NCBI GenBank assembly: GCA_015660645.1
Contig: DQKS01000042.1
Location: forward strand, 1 to 56,974
DNA: 56,974 nt
Direction of reading: 5' to 3'
Origin: Gammaproteobacteria bacterium
GTDB taxonomy: Bacteria > Pseudomonadota > Gammaproteobacteria > Magnimaribacterales > Magnimaribacteraceae
The translations under genes were made by a program, and so were the position numbers. This document shows positions 9,248-19,852 of the stretch, in pieces. A model generated the notes under the pieces. It was not told the origin of the DNA. It did not search any database and worked only from the letters and a program-made list of their open reading frames with translations. Positions within the stretch are counted from its first letter, which is position 1, and every line of letters starts with the position of its first letter.

Positions 9248-10420
9248 ATGTCATACGCACACAGACCTGATATTTATGATGCAGATACACATATGATGGA
9301 AAGGCCTGACTGGATTTCTGATTTCGCCGATAAAGAAATAAAAGATCAATTAGAGCCAATAGTAGAAGGCGATATTGAGACTCTTGATAGAGTTGATAAA
9401 GCTATAGAAAATTTTAATGAACGTCGTTCTTCAGAAGCAGTTTTAGTTAAAGCTCAAAAAGAATTTATGGGTTGGAATCATAAAGGATGGGAAGGGCTAG
9501 GTGCTTTTGACTCTAATGAAAGAAAGTTAGCTAACGATCTCTTAGGATTCAAAGGTAGCATTGTTTTTCCTACTGTTGCTTTTGATCAAGTTTTGGCAGC
9601 AAAAGATCAATCAATAGTTTTGGGAGGAGTAAAGGCTCTCAATCGCGGTATGGCTAGTTTCTGTCAGGATGACTCTAGAATGTACGGAGTTGCTTATATA
9701 CCATTTCATTTCGGTGCAGAAGTAGCTCTTGATTTCTTAAAGGATGCCATTAAGCAGGGCTTTTCAGTAATTGCAATTGATACTATAGCTCCACTTGGCT
9801 GTAATTCATCTACACACCCAGATTTTGATTGCGTATGGCAAGAAATACAAGAGGCAGATATTGCTATAACTTTGCATGTAGGTATCGATAATAGCTGGGA
9901 TCCTGTTCCATTATCTTTTTATAATAATGCGGGTGCTGTACCGGTACACAAACAAGGAGATGCCCCAAGAGATGCTCTTGCGTATGTAGGAATAGGATAT
10001 TGTGCAGAACTTTTTCTTGCCTCTATGATATTTGATGGAATATTTAATCGTTTTCCTAAGCTTAGAGTGGGGGTTGTTGAGCTTAGCGCATCTTGGATAA
10101 TCTCATGGATGAAGCATCTTGATCAATCCTATAAAGCCTTTAGAAGATTGCAAGATTTATCTCACCTCCAGATGCTCCCTTCAGAATACGTACAAAAACA
10201 CATAAAAATCACTGCTTTTCCTGGAGAAGACATAGGTTGGTTGTTGAAAAATGGAGCTGAAGATCTTTTGATGTTTGCTACAGATTATCCTCATCATGAA
10301 GGAACCGACGATCCTATAGGTAGATACGAAAGAACCATGGACGGGATTACTGAAGAAGTTAAAAGTAAGTTCTATACTCAAAATTTTAAACAACTACTTG
10401 GTAGCCGTCTTTCGAACTAG
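9248..10420 (+). CDS. Amidohydrolase-2 (ACMSD/LigW-like TIM-barrel) family protein
   Basis: YDADTHMMERPDW and FATDYPHHEGTDDPI; clear paralog of the 10498-11709 protein. Confidence 0.9.
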   Translation: MSYAHRPDIYDADTHMMERPDWISDFADKEIKDQLEPIVEGDIETLDRVDKAIENFNERRSSEAVLVKAQKEFMGWNHKGWEGLGAFDSNERKLANDLLGFKGSIVFPTVAFDQVLAAKDQSIVLGGVKALNRGMASFCQDDSRMYGVAYIPFHFGAEVALDFLKDAIKQGFSVIAIDTIAPLGCNSSTHPDFDCVWQEIQEADIAITLHVGIDNSWDPVPLSFYNNAGAVPVHKQGDAPRDALAYVGIGYCAELFLASMIFDGIFNRFPKLRVGVVELSASWIISWMKHLDQSYKAFRRLQDLSHLQMLPSEYVQKHIKITAFPGEDIGWLLKNGAEDLLMFATDYPHHEGTDDPIGRYERTMDGITEEVKSKFYTQNFKQLLGSRLSN

Positions 10421-10421
10421 G

Positions 10422-10449
10422 AAAAGGGCTTTTTAAGCCCCCTTTTTTT
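10422..10449 (+). terminator. Intrinsic terminator between convergent amidohydrolase genes
   Basis: GGGCTT-TTT-AAGCCC followed by CC and a T-tract. Confidence 0.75.
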
Positions 10450-10497
10450 AAGACTAGGAATTATTTGTTAAGTAATTAACGGTATTCTTAATTGTTT

Positions 10498-11709
10498 TTA
10501 TACTCTGGCTTGAGGAAAGATTCTTAGAAAGTTTTCGGAATAAAACAGATCTTTTTCTCCTTCGTTACGGTTTATAAGTGTTTTTTCAAATTTCCCAATG
10601 GGGTCGCGTGTACCTTCTACGTGTGGGTAATCACTAGAGAAAAGGTAAAGTTCTGGACTTGAAGCATCCATCAATAGCCCTACATCCTCATGGGCATAGG
10701 GAGTAAAAGCCATTTGCTCTTTTAGTTGCTCCGATGGTTTTCTTTTAATGTCATCTAAGTTTTTGTCAACTCTGTTCCAAGTTTTAACGACATAATCCAG
10801 TCTTTGTAACATTTCAGGAACCCAACCAGCTCCTAATTCTACACTAGCTCCTCGAAGTTTAGGGTGTCTTTCGAAAACGCCATCTAGAACCATCATTGAG
10901 ATAAAAGTTTCGGGCCCTTGGTGCATAACCGCCATGTCTTTTGCCCTAACATTTTCACCACCACCCATCCAATCCTTGCTAGGAGGTTTACCATTATCAT
11001 TCCAGCTTTTATCCAATTGAAGAGGTGCTCCGCCTACGTGCATTAAAAAAGGAATACCTTCTCCTGAAAGTTTTTTCCAAAAAGGGTCTAAGGCTAAATG
11101 ACCAGGAGACCTATCTCCACAGGCATAATGCGGAATCCATATTGCTTCCAGCCCAGACTTGATGGCAAAGTCTAACTCAATCATTGCTAATTCTGGTTCG
11201 TGTAAAGGAATGACTCCGACACCCATAAGTCTTGAATCTTCAGAGCAGAAATCCGACATGGCTCTATTGTGCGCTCGCGTCGCTCCGTAACGTAATTCAG
11301 GTGTAATTTTTAGATCTTGTCTATCAACATATTTAGCTTTTCCTCGGAGGTCTCTAAACGGAGTAACAACGCTATGCGTAGCAAAAACTAGTTGCTTTTT
11401 AAAACCCAGTAAATCCATGGCTATGCTTCTATCGTTGCGATCAAATGCTCCTAAGGCTTGAATCTCTTTAGATTCTGAAATCAATTTATCACCTAAAGCA
11501 ATTTGTGCCTCTACGTGCTCTTTGGAGTGCTTTCCGCCGTTATTAATTATTTCTTCAACTTCTTCGTCCGTTACAAGACTAGCTTTGTAATTAACAGGTG
11601 GTATTAAGTCTTTAAATTCTTTATCAGCATAGTCAATGATAAAATTAGGCAATTCCATAACGTGACTATCAGCATCATAAAAATTTCTTTCTTTTGGGGC
11701 ATAGGCCAT
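10498..11709 (-). CDS. Amidohydrolase-2 (ACMSD/LigW-like) family protein
   Basis: FYDADSHVMELPNF, IWIPHYACGD, LMHVGG, LFSSDYPHVEGTRDPIGKFEKT. Confidence 0.9.
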   Translation of the reverse strand: MAYAPKERNFYDADSHVMELPNFIIDYADKEFKDLIPPVNYKASLVTDEEVEEIINNGGKHSKEHVEAQIALGDKLISESKEIQALGAFDRNDRSIAMDLLGFKKQLVFATHSVVTPFRDLRGKAKYVDRQDLKITPELRYGATRAHNRAMSDFCSEDSRLMGVGVIPLHEPELAMIELDFAIKSGLEAIWIPHYACGDRSPGHLALDPFWKKLSGEGIPFLMHVGGAPLQLDKSWNDNGKPPSKDWMGGGENVRAKDMAVMHQGPETFISMMVLDGVFERHPKLRGASVELGAGWVPEMLQRLDYVVKTWNRVDKNLDDIKRKPSEQLKEQMAFTPYAHEDVGLLMDASSPELYLFSSDYPHVEGTRDPIGKFEKTLINRNEGEKDLFYSENFLRIFPQARV

Positions 11710-11742
11710 AAATCTTCTCCAGTCTTTAGTTTATCTTATCAT

Positions 11743-12186
11743 TTATTCTACCAATTCAAGGATAGTTCCATCAGGATCCTTAAAGCAGACAAAGCGTGTT
11801 TCTGGTTGACCATCTAGTTGTACAGTAGCGGGTTCTGAAAGGAACTCAACGCCTTGCGATTTAAGAAAAGTTACATCTGAGTCAAGGTCGTCTGTGCGTA
11901 ACGCAATTCTAGCTATACCTAAATGATACAGGTGAGGGTAAGGCGGGCTGATGTCTGAAGGTTCTTGCCATTCAAGTAGATCAAGCAAAAAAGGAGTTTC
12001 TGAGTTTAGTAGCAATAAGGCGCCTTTGACCGTGTAGGGCGGCATGCCGACAGCAGCAGCCACTTCGATTGAATTTTTAGGAGGAACATCAAAAACTTTT
12101 TGAAAACCTAACAGTTCATAGAATTTTGCAGATCGATCAAAATCACTGCAGTTGATATTTACGTGCACTAGTCCTTTTATATTCAT
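11743..12186 (-). CDS. VOC/glyoxalase superfamily protein
   Basis: HVNINCSDFDRSAKFYELLGF, FVCFKDPDGTILELVE. Confidence 0.92.
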   Translation of the reverse strand: MNIKGLVHVNINCSDFDRSAKFYELLGFQKVFDVPPKNSIEVAAAVGMPPYTVKGALLLLNSETPFLLDLLEWQEPSDISPPYPHLYHLGIARIALRTDDLDSDVTFLKSQGVEFLSEPATVQLDGQPETRFVCFKDPDGTILELVE

Positions 12187-12959
12187 TGTGAAGCGTCTCC
12201 TGCAGTAGCACCATTATCAATCACCAGCTCTGCTCCATTGATGTGTTTAGATTCCTCGGAAGCAAGAAATAAGACCAAATTAGCAACATCTAGAGGTTCT
12301 CCAATGCCCATTGCTTTGCGCGTCGCTTCAGGATCTTCTTGTTCCATTAGTTTTATACCTACAAGGTTTTTAAGAGCGTCGTCAACCATTGGGGTAAAGA
12401 TACTGCCAGGATGAATCGAGTTACATCGGATATTGTTTTTTTGTTCTTGGCAATGGATGGCTATTGATTTAGTCATTGATCGAATTCCGCCTTTTGAAGC
12501 TGAGTAAGCAAGATAGGGAGACAAGCCAATTAAAGCCGTTGTTGACGACATGTTAATAATAGAGCCCCCGCCAGATTTTGACATTTCTGGAATAGCAGCC
12601 CGACAGCCAAAAAAAACACTATCAAGATTAACTCTTAAAATATCGCGCCATTGATCGGTGGTGGTAGATTCTATATTTCCTATTTGAGCTATTCCGGCAT
12701 TGTTAATAAGAACATCCAATTTTCCAAACTCTGATATTGTTGTTTTTATTAAGTCCGACCAAGAATTTTCTTGGCTAACGTCTTGTTCCAAAAATAAAGC
12801 TTCATTTTTACATTCTTTAACGACTTGCTTGCCGTCTTGAACGTTAATGTCTGTCAAAACTAATTTAGCCCCTTCATCCGATAATCGCATGGCATCAGCT
12901 TTTCCTAAACCTGAAGCAGCTCCAGTAATTATGATAACTTTGTTAGATACGCGTCCCAT
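12183..12959 (-). CDS. Short-chain dehydrogenase/reductase (SDR)
   Basis: TGAASGLG, NNAGIAQIG, YLAYSASKGG (YxxxK); ATGA overlap with the VOC gene. Confidence 0.95.
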   Translation of the reverse strand: MGRVSNKVIIITGAASGLGKADAMRLSDEGAKLVLTDINVQDGKQVVKECKNEALFLEQDVSQENSWSDLIKTTISEFGKLDVLINNAGIAQIGNIESTTTDQWRDILRVNLDSVFFGCRAAIPEMSKSGGGSIINMSSTTALIGLSPYLAYSASKGGIRSMTKSIAIHCQEQKNNIRCNSIHPGSIFTPMVDDALKNLVGIKLMEQEDPEATRKAMGIGEPLDVANLVLFLASEESKHINGAELVIDNGATAGDASQ

Positions 12960-12984
12960 AAAATTAAAATGCTGTTTGTTAAAA

Positions 12985-13407
12985 CTAGTTAGATTCTAAC
13001 TCTAACCTAGCTCCGTTAATAGCGTTAGAATACATGTTGTAAGCCAATGTTTGAGCTTCTGACTCTTCAATGCCTTTGGGTTCAAATTTTCCAGTCCATT
13101 CCACAGTAGTAGTGTTGTCATCATTTTCAAGAAGTTGTACTGTTGCAGAATAATTTAAAAAAGGTAAAGGGCAGTCTTCGTTAATTATAGAGTAAGAGTA
13201 ATTTTTTGCTTCAGGATCATAATGATCTAACTTCTCTTCTACAGTTCCAATAGATAAATGAATGGAACGTATCATGCCCACTCCTTCGCCTTTGTAATCT
13301 ACAGATTCGATACCCGATCCCGGTTTTAGGCCAGCAAAGTTACCAAGATTTGACCAAACAAGATCCAACGAAGCATTTATTTTTTCTATAACTTTTGTTT
13401 CAGCCAT
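12985..13407 (-). CDS. SRPBCC (START/Bet v1-like) family protein
   Basis: Pattern KVIEKINASLDLVWSNLGNFAGLKPG...VEWTGKFEP. Confidence 0.8.
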   Translation of the reverse strand: MAETKVIEKINASLDLVWSNLGNFAGLKPGSGIESVDYKGEGVGMIRSIHLSIGTVEEKLDHYDPEAKNYSYSIINEDCPLPFLNYSATVQLLENDDNTTTVEWTGKFEPKGIEESEAQTLAYNMYSNAINGARLELESN

Positions 13408-13609
13408 ACCTTCCTTTAATTTTTTTATTCAATACCGACCTTTTCTTGAACGTTGCTTTTAGGAAATTGAATAAAAAATCTTTGTGTAAAATAGTTTTAG
13501 ATAATAAGTTATTCCATAACTAAGTAAACCCATAATAGAAACACTTGTATTTATTTGGAAAACAAGAACCTTGTCTGTTTGTTATTGTATACTTGAGTTC
13601 GTAAACCTT

Positions 13610-14326
13610 ATGGAAGATCAAGAAGTAAAAAATTTTAATCCTTTATGGGCTTTAGCTTTTTCACTTCTTATTTTTAATTTCTTTACAGTTCCATTTGATA
13701 TTTTACTTTCTTTTGTCGGAGATTGGGTCTACCAAAATCCCATTGAAGTAGAAATGTCTTTCGTAGGCAAGGTTATACTTTATCCCGTTAAGACTAATTT
13801 AGTAATGATACTTTCAGCGCCTCTTATTATCTATTTCATGGTTTGGAGAATGCGAAAAAGAGGTATCAATTTAAAAAATGAATTGGGTCTATTTCTTTTT
13901 CACAAGTCAGTACTTCTTAGATCTATTTTTGCCTTGGCTTTGCTTTTAATTTTAGAAGAAGTCTATATGAGGGTGTTACAGGTAGAAGTGCCTGAGTCTT
14001 TCCTTAGGTTTATGCTATCTGAACCTATAATTTTAGGAATAATTACTACCCTTATTGTTGCTCCTGTTTTGGAAGAGTTTATTTTTAGAGGGTTTTTATT
14101 TTCACAACTTAAAATTAGGTTGGGTAACTGGGCTGCGATTGGCCTGTCTAGTTTGGCTTGGTCGCTTATGCATTTTCAGTATGAAGTTAAGATTTTAGCC
14201 GTTTTGTTCGTTTTAGGTCTTTTCTTAGGTTTTTTTAGATGGAAATATAACTCTCTATTTTTGGTCATTATTCTTCATGCAGCGAACAATTTAGTGGGCT
14301 ACGTATACTCTTACTACACCATTTAA
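13610..14326 (+). CDS. CPBP-family intramembrane metalloprotease (Abi/CAAX-like)
   Basis: EEFIFRGFLFSQL, AWSLMHFQYE and ILHAANNLVG motifs with multiple TMs; ATG at 13610 preferred over track start 13571. Confidence 0.9.
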   Translation: MEDQEVKNFNPLWALAFSLLIFNFFTVPFDILLSFVGDWVYQNPIEVEMSFVGKVILYPVKTNLVMILSAPLIIYFMVWRMRKRGINLKNELGLFLFHKSVLLRSIFALALLLILEEVYMRVLQVEVPESFLRFMLSEPIILGIITTLIVAPVLEEFIFRGFLFSQLKIRLGNWAAIGLSSLAWSLMHFQYEVKILAVLFVLGLFLGFFRWKYNSLFLVIILHAANNLVGYVYSYYTI

Positions 14327-14461
14327 GTTATTTAATTGATGTTTTCCTTGATAGTTCTAAGAATAACGTTTAATTTAGCACTTTATATTGAGTAGTTATC
14401 ACTTATGTAATGGCTATAAATTCAATTTATAATAATTTAATAAATACCTTGGGGAGGGTTT

Positions 14462-17353
14462 ATGAAAAAATTCACATACTTTTTAATAGTAGGATTGTTT
14501 TCGTTTCCTGTTTTTTCAGCTGATGAAGATGAATCAACTGGTGGGATAGAAGAAGTAATCGTAACTGCTGAAAGAAGAGCAGCTTCGATTCAAGATACTG
14601 CTATATCAATCACAGCTTTTGATAGCTCATTAATAGAAGGGCTCAATTTACGAAACCAAGAAGACCTTCAAAACTACATACCTGCTACAACCATTCAGCC
14701 GTATGATATTTCAATACGTGGAATCGGTAGGGTATTTAGAGCATTGGGAGGAGATCCAGGAGTTGGAACCTACAATGATGGAGCTTATTCAGAAGATTTT
14801 GGTATTGCGTCAACAGACAATGGTCTTTATGACTTAGAAAGAATTGAGATCTTAAGAGGACCCCAAGGAACGCTATACGGAAGAAACAGTATAGGCGGCG
14901 CGGTTAATTTTATAACAAAAAAACCGCACGGTGAATTTGGGGGCGAAGTAAGAACCCTAGTGGGATCTCACGGCACCTCCGAGATGTATGGAGTTATAAA
15001 CACCCCTATTACTGACAAACTAAGTGCTAGATTTATAGCTACTAGTCGACAAAGAGATGGAACAGTTAAGGACCTAGGTTTGGGTGACAATCTTGATAGT
15101 TACTCAGATGAAAATTACACCATGGCTCTTCGTTGGCAAAACGATGATGTTACTGTTGATGTAAGAGGGAATAACAGAAGTTATGGAAGAGTACTTGGTT
15201 CAGCTCAAGGCGCAGGGTTAATTGTAACGAGTGAGTACGGTGGTGGAACGCGTCACAATGATCTTATGGTACATGGTTACAGAGCGGTTGACCCAAGTGT
15301 CAATTGTGCGAGTCTAACAGACAGATCAACACCAAATTGTGTTGTTGGTGGTTACGATGTGCATAAGTTCAATCACAACGGTATTGTCAGATATGCGCAA
15401 TTCCTTGTGCCTGGTGTAGATCCTACGGGTAGTGGTTTTGCTAGACCTAACTATGCCTACGGATATAACCAATCTATTTTAGATGCAACAATTTTTGGTG
15501 ACGGCGCTAGCGTGCCCTCTTTGGGAGGCGAAGACCTTCTAGCATCAACTAATGGTTTTAATGATGAGTATTTTGGTCATTCTGCAGGAACTATTAATGT
15601 TGCTTGGGATGTAAGAGATGATTTAACTATCAAATACATCGGAGCTTACACAGATTATCTTTACACTAGGGTCACTGATGATGATAGAACAGGCAACCCA
15701 GTTTTAGATGAACAATTCCATGCCGCGCAAGAAAATGAGAATTGGCAAAATGAGCTTCAAGTATTTTGGGACATAACCGATGATTGGGACATAGTTGTAG
15801 GTGCATTTGAATACCACAATGAAATCGATCAAGATTTAGATTTTTGGACAGGCGAGGGTAGTGATAGTCGTCGTTATGGCCAAGCAGCTGATTATGGAAT
15901 CATGGGTGCATTGGGCATAGAAACTACAGGTAGTCCCTTTACAGATTGGTATACTGCACAAGCATTATTTGGACCTATTGTGGGTAGTGCACCAGTTGTA
16001 GGTGCTTCACAAACCATGGTTGGTCCTTATTCGGCTAGGGATGTTGGTTGTGGAATTGTTAATTTATTTGGTCTTGTACCAACTCCGGATTTTAGTGATC
16101 CAACTTTATCGCACACTTGTTTCTTAGAAGGTCCTTGGACTGGAGAGAACGCGACTATTAGACATGGGCCAGACCCTTCTGTCGGTTCAACCTTTTTATG
16201 GCAAACTGAAAACAAAACAGATGCTTATGCAGTTTATTTTCAGACCGAGTATCAGATCAATGAAACTTGGGCAGTAACAGTTGGAGCTTCGTGGCACGAA
16301 GACCAAAAAGTGGCTCAAGAAAACCTTTTTCTTTATACCGAGAGTCAGCTAACCCCAGAAGGGCTGTTTGCTTATAACCAAGCAACAGGAGCCTTGAACG
16401 CAGACGGAACTCCGACGGGAAATGGCGTTATTAGATTTAGAGGAATACCTATGAGTAGATCTATTCATAGGCGTATGTCAAATGAGTATGAAGACGTAAC
16501 TTATCGAGTGAACATTGATTATTCACCAACGGATAATGCTCTTTGGTATCTTTCTAATACCACAGGCTATAGAGCAGGTGGATTTAACTTAGGTTATTTC
16601 TCTGCTTTTCCTGCGTATGATAAAGAAACAGTTGAGTCTACTGAATTAGGATATAAAGGTTCTCATCTTGATAATACGTTGCAAATAAATGCTTCAATTT
16701 ATCAATACCTCTATGAAAATATTCATACACAGTACAGTTCTGAAAGCTTTTTAGGTGGTACTAGTACCTCTGTAAGAGGTATGCCTGAAGCTGATACAAG
16801 CGGTTTTGAGATTGATTTTGTCTACATGCCACAACCTAATGTTTTGGTTGGTGGAAACTTCAGTTATACCGATGCTGCCTTTTCAGAAGAAACTTATGAT
16901 GCATTTGGAACCTCGGGTGTTATTGATGACAATAACCCGTACGCTCCTAGCTCTATTTACTCCATTCGTGAAAGGAATGTACCTGTGAAGGGCATGCAAA
17001 TGCAAAGGATTCCTGAGTTAAAAGCAGCTGCTTATGTAAACGTCACTCAAGAATTATCTGATGGAAGAATGGACTATTTAGTAGGGTATTCTTGGACGGA
17101 TAGTATTCTTTGGGATGATAGTGGATTAGCTCTTGATACTTCCCCCTCTTTTGATCGTTTAGACCTTAAAGCAACGTGGACAAATTCTGAAGAGAATTTA
17201 GAAATTATGGCTTTTGTAAATAATGTCATGAATAAGCTTGGAGTTAGAAATATGACTTCAGATGGTGAGCAATTGGGGTATCAAAGATCCATAACTCCAA
17301 CTTTACCAAGAATGGGTGGACTATCTTTCACTTATAGATTTGGAGCTGAATAA
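14462..17353 (+). CDS. TonB-dependent receptor (paralog 1)
   Basis: Signal peptide; plug motifs GGIEEVIVTAERR, LERIEILRGPQGTLYGRNSIGGAVNFITKKP; C-terminal GGLSFTYRFGAE. Confidence 0.97.
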   Translation: MKKFTYFLIVGLFSFPVFSADEDESTGGIEEVIVTAERRAASIQDTAISITAFDSSLIEGLNLRNQEDLQNYIPATTIQPYDISIRGIGRVFRALGGDPGVGTYNDGAYSEDFGIASTDNGLYDLERIEILRGPQGTLYGRNSIGGAVNFITKKPHGEFGGEVRTLVGSHGTSEMYGVINTPITDKLSARFIATSRQRDGTVKDLGLGDNLDSYSDENYTMALRWQNDDVTVDVRGNNRSYGRVLGSAQGAGLIVTSEYGGGTRHNDLMVHGYRAVDPSVNCASLTDRSTPNCVVGGYDVHKFNHNGIVRYAQFLVPGVDPTGSGFARPNYAYGYNQSILDATIFGDGASVPSLGGEDLLASTNGFNDEYFGHSAGTINVAWDVRDDLTIKYIGAYTDYLYTRVTDDDRTGNPVLDEQFHAAQENENWQNELQVFWDITDDWDIVVGAFEYHNEIDQDLDFWTGEGSDSRRYGQAADYGIMGALGIETTGSPFTDWYTAQALFGPIVGSAPVVGASQTMVGPYSARDVGCGIVNLFGLVPTPDFSDPTLSHTCFLEGPWTGENATIRHGPDPSVGSTFLWQTENKTDAYAVYFQTEYQINETWAVTVGASWHEDQKVAQENLFLYTESQLTPEGLFAYNQATGALNADGTPTGNGVIRFRGIPMSRSIHRRMSNEYEDVTYRVNIDYSPTDNALWYLSNTTGYRAGGFNLGYFSAFPAYDKETVESTELGYKGSHLDNTLQINASIYQYLYENIHTQYSSESFLGGTSTSVRGMPEADTSGFEIDFVYMPQPNVLVGGNFSYTDAAFSEETYDAFGTSGVIDDNNPYAPSSIYSIRERNVPVKGMQMQRIPELKAAAYVNVTQELSDGRMDYLVGYSWTDSILWDDSGLALDTSPSFDRLDLKATWTNSEENLEIMAFVNNVMNKLGVRNMTSDGEQLGYQRSITPTLPRMGGLSFTYRFGAE

Positions 17354-17366
17354 AAGCTTGAGGAAT

Positions 17367-17397
17367 AAAAAAAACCCGCTTAGGCGGGTTTTTTTTT
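17367..17397. terminator. Bidirectional intrinsic terminator shared by the TonB receptor and the ABC permease
   Basis: A8-ACCCGC-TTAG-GCGGGT-T9, symmetrical with A and T tracts on each side. Confidence 0.92.
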
Positions 17398-19852
17398 AAG
17401 ATTCAAATAGAATTTCTTTTGGGCTTTTCTTGGTTATAGAATTAATCAAAATTAAGCTTGAAAAGCCTATAAAGACAAAACCTGCAAAAGGCCCTATCAA
17501 CCATAAATCAAGATGTAAGCTAGCGGCAACTTCAAAGACTCTTGTCTCAATAAAATAGATTCCGCCTTGGGCTAGAAAGGCTGCCAATACTCCAGATAAA
17601 ACTCCTAGGAAAGTAAACTCTAATAGGATGGATTTTCGTAATAGTGCACTGCTCGCCCCTAAAGTTCTGAGAATAGCAGCTTGATGGAGTCGAAGGTTAA
17701 ATCCATCTTGAAGCGTAGAGATTGCTAAAAAAGAAGCCGATAGGATTGTTAAAATTAATATAACTTCTAACGCTTTGGACACTTGATCAATTATTTCTGA
17801 TACCTGTTTAATGATTTCTTCTATTGATAAAATTGAAACCGTTCTAAATTCTGAAATAAATCGATTTATAGTTTTGGATTTATCTTTCGGAACGTAGAAA
17901 GAAGTTATGTAGGTAGAAGGACTATTTAAAAATAAGTCAGGATGACCAATAACAAAAAAGTTAGGCGAAAAGCTCTCCCAATCTACAGTCCTAATACTTT
18001 GAATAAAAGTCTCTTTTTCATCTCCTTGAAGAATGACTTTAACTTTATCACCCACAAAAAGGTTGTATCTTAGTGATATTTCGTCTGAGATAGAAAGACC
18101 CTTTTGGTTGGACTCTTCAAACCAAGTACCTTCTATAATTTTATTATTTTTAGGAAGCTTGGTTGCCCAAGTCATGTTAAAAGAGCGATCAATTAATGAA
18201 TCTTTTTCTGATATTTGATCGGAAGAAAGGCGCTCCAGTCTAGCGTTGGTAATAGGAAAAAAAAGGTTAACTTCTAACCCATTGGAAGTCATAAATTTTT
18301 TGATTGGTTCAAGTTCTTCTTTCGTTATATTTATGGCAAAATTATTGGGTGAATTTTCAGGAATTGATGATTCCCAGGTAGAGAGCAAATCTGTTCTAGC
18401 AGTGTAGGCAATAAGGCTTAATCCAATGGCAATCATAAAAGCTAGAACTTGAACAGAATTGCTAACTTTTCTTCTGTTAAGCTCCGACCATGCTAGTCTT
18501 ATAGGGCTACTTGCTCCCAAACCTTCTTGTTTTTTATTCTGAAAGATAAGAAGAATAATTCCTAGGCCTAATATAGAAGCACTTATGATTCCAAGGAATA
18601 AAACAGAAGATAGTACCAGTTGTCCTGTGTATACAATAAGTAGTGCAAACATGGAAGAAAGTGACATTAGGGGATAGAGAAATTGTGCTTTCAAAGAAGA
18701 ATTTTTTTCTCGTCTTAAGATGCTTAGGGGCGAAGTCTGTATAAGCTTAGTTATATGAGGGTAGACAAAACCAATTAGGCACAACAAAACCGTGAGTCCT
18801 GTTACAAATAAAGGTTCCAAGCCTGGCAATGGGAGGTCAGTAGGAAAGTAGGAACTTAGAATGTTGGTAAAAGCCTTTTGTATTATCCACCCAGCAGAAA
18901 GGCCCAGAAATAGAGAAAATAAAGACAACCACAAAAATACATAGGAATAGAGTATTTTTAAATTAAAAGAACTCATCCCTAAACTCCTTAGGATAGCTAC
19001 GTAGTTTACATGACGTCTTGAAAATTTTTGCGTACTAATCCCAATGGTAAAGGCCGACATCAGCACAGCCAATAAACTACCCAATAGAAAAAAGTTACCC
19101 GATCTTTCAATAGTTTTACCTAATGAACCTTCATTGTCATTGGCCAAAGTAATTCTATCCCCGGGTTCTTTTATACTTTCAAATATTTTATTTAAAGTTT
19201 CTAAGTTATCGGCGGGACCTGAATAAAGGTAAGCATATCTAACTCTACTACCGGGCTGAATAATATTTGTTTGAGGAAGATCGCTAATGCCAATAATTGC
19301 TTTTGGAGCGAATGCATAATTATTGGAACCTCGATCAGGTTCAGACACCAAAACATTAGTAACTGTGAAATCTGCATCGCCTATAGATATTTTGTCTCCT
19401 AAGTTTGCATGGAGCAAATCAAGTAAGCGCTTATCAAGCCAAACACTATTTTTATGCGGGGTTTGTTTAAGGCGACTATTTTCATTGTAGGGAGGTTCTA
19501 ATTGAAGCTGGCCAGCTAGAGGATAGCTGCTATCTACAACTTTAATGGATGAAAATTGCATTTCTGATTGAGAGGCTATAACTGAAGCAAATAAAACCAT
19601 TTTAGTTTGATTTAGATCTAGTCTTTTTATTACTGCTAGGTTGTTAGAAGAGATCTCCTGACTGGATTCAAATTTTAATTCTCCTCCTAAAAACTCTGCG
19701 GTTTGTAATTGCAGGGCCTTTTCAAGTCGATCGGTAAAAAGACCTATACCCGAGACGCAAGTGATGGCTAATATCAAAGCAAGCATCATCATGTTGAGCT
19801 GGCCGGATTTTAGTTCTCGCCAAAATAATTTAAATGAAAGCGATTGAACCAT
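17396..19852 (-). CDS. ABC transporter permease, FtsX-like (YbbP-type)
   Basis: 818 aa with two FtsX-like 4-TM modules; gene neighbours YbbA and TesA as in enterobacteria. Confidence 0.9.
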   Translation of the reverse strand: MVQSLSFKLFWRELKSGQLNMMMLALILAITCVSGIGLFTDRLEKALQLQTAEFLGGELKFESSQEISSNNLAVIKRLDLNQTKMVLFASVIASQSEMQFSSIKVVDSSYPLAGQLQLEPPYNENSRLKQTPHKNSVWLDKRLLDLLHANLGDKISIGDADFTVTNVLVSEPDRGSNNYAFAPKAIIGISDLPQTNIIQPGSRVRYAYLYSGPADNLETLNKIFESIKEPGDRITLANDNEGSLGKTIERSGNFFLLGSLLAVLMSAFTIGISTQKFSRRHVNYVAILRSLGMSSFNLKILYSYVFLWLSLFSLFLGLSAGWIIQKAFTNILSSYFPTDLPLPGLEPLFVTGLTVLLCLIGFVYPHITKLIQTSPLSILRREKNSSLKAQFLYPLMSLSSMFALLIVYTGQLVLSSVLFLGIISASILGLGIILLIFQNKKQEGLGASSPIRLAWSELNRRKVSNSVQVLAFMIAIGLSLIAYTARTDLLSTWESSIPENSPNNFAINITKEELEPIKKFMTSNGLEVNLFFPITNARLERLSSDQISEKDSLIDRSFNMTWATKLPKNNKIIEGTWFEESNQKGLSISDEISLRYNLFVGDKVKVILQGDEKETFIQSIRTVDWESFSPNFFVIGHPDLFLNSPSTYITSFYVPKDKSKTINRFISEFRTVSILSIEEIIKQVSEIIDQVSKALEVILILTILSASFLAISTLQDGFNLRLHQAAILRTLGASSALLRKSILLEFTFLGVLSGVLAAFLAQGGIYFIETRVFEVAASLHLDLWLIGPFAGFVFIGFSSLILINSITKKSPKEILFES

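Noticed and set aside
13571-13609. Upstream N-terminal extension of the CPBP protease
   Set aside because: The ATG at 13610 fits better; the extension SVCYCILEFVNL looks like non-coding leader.
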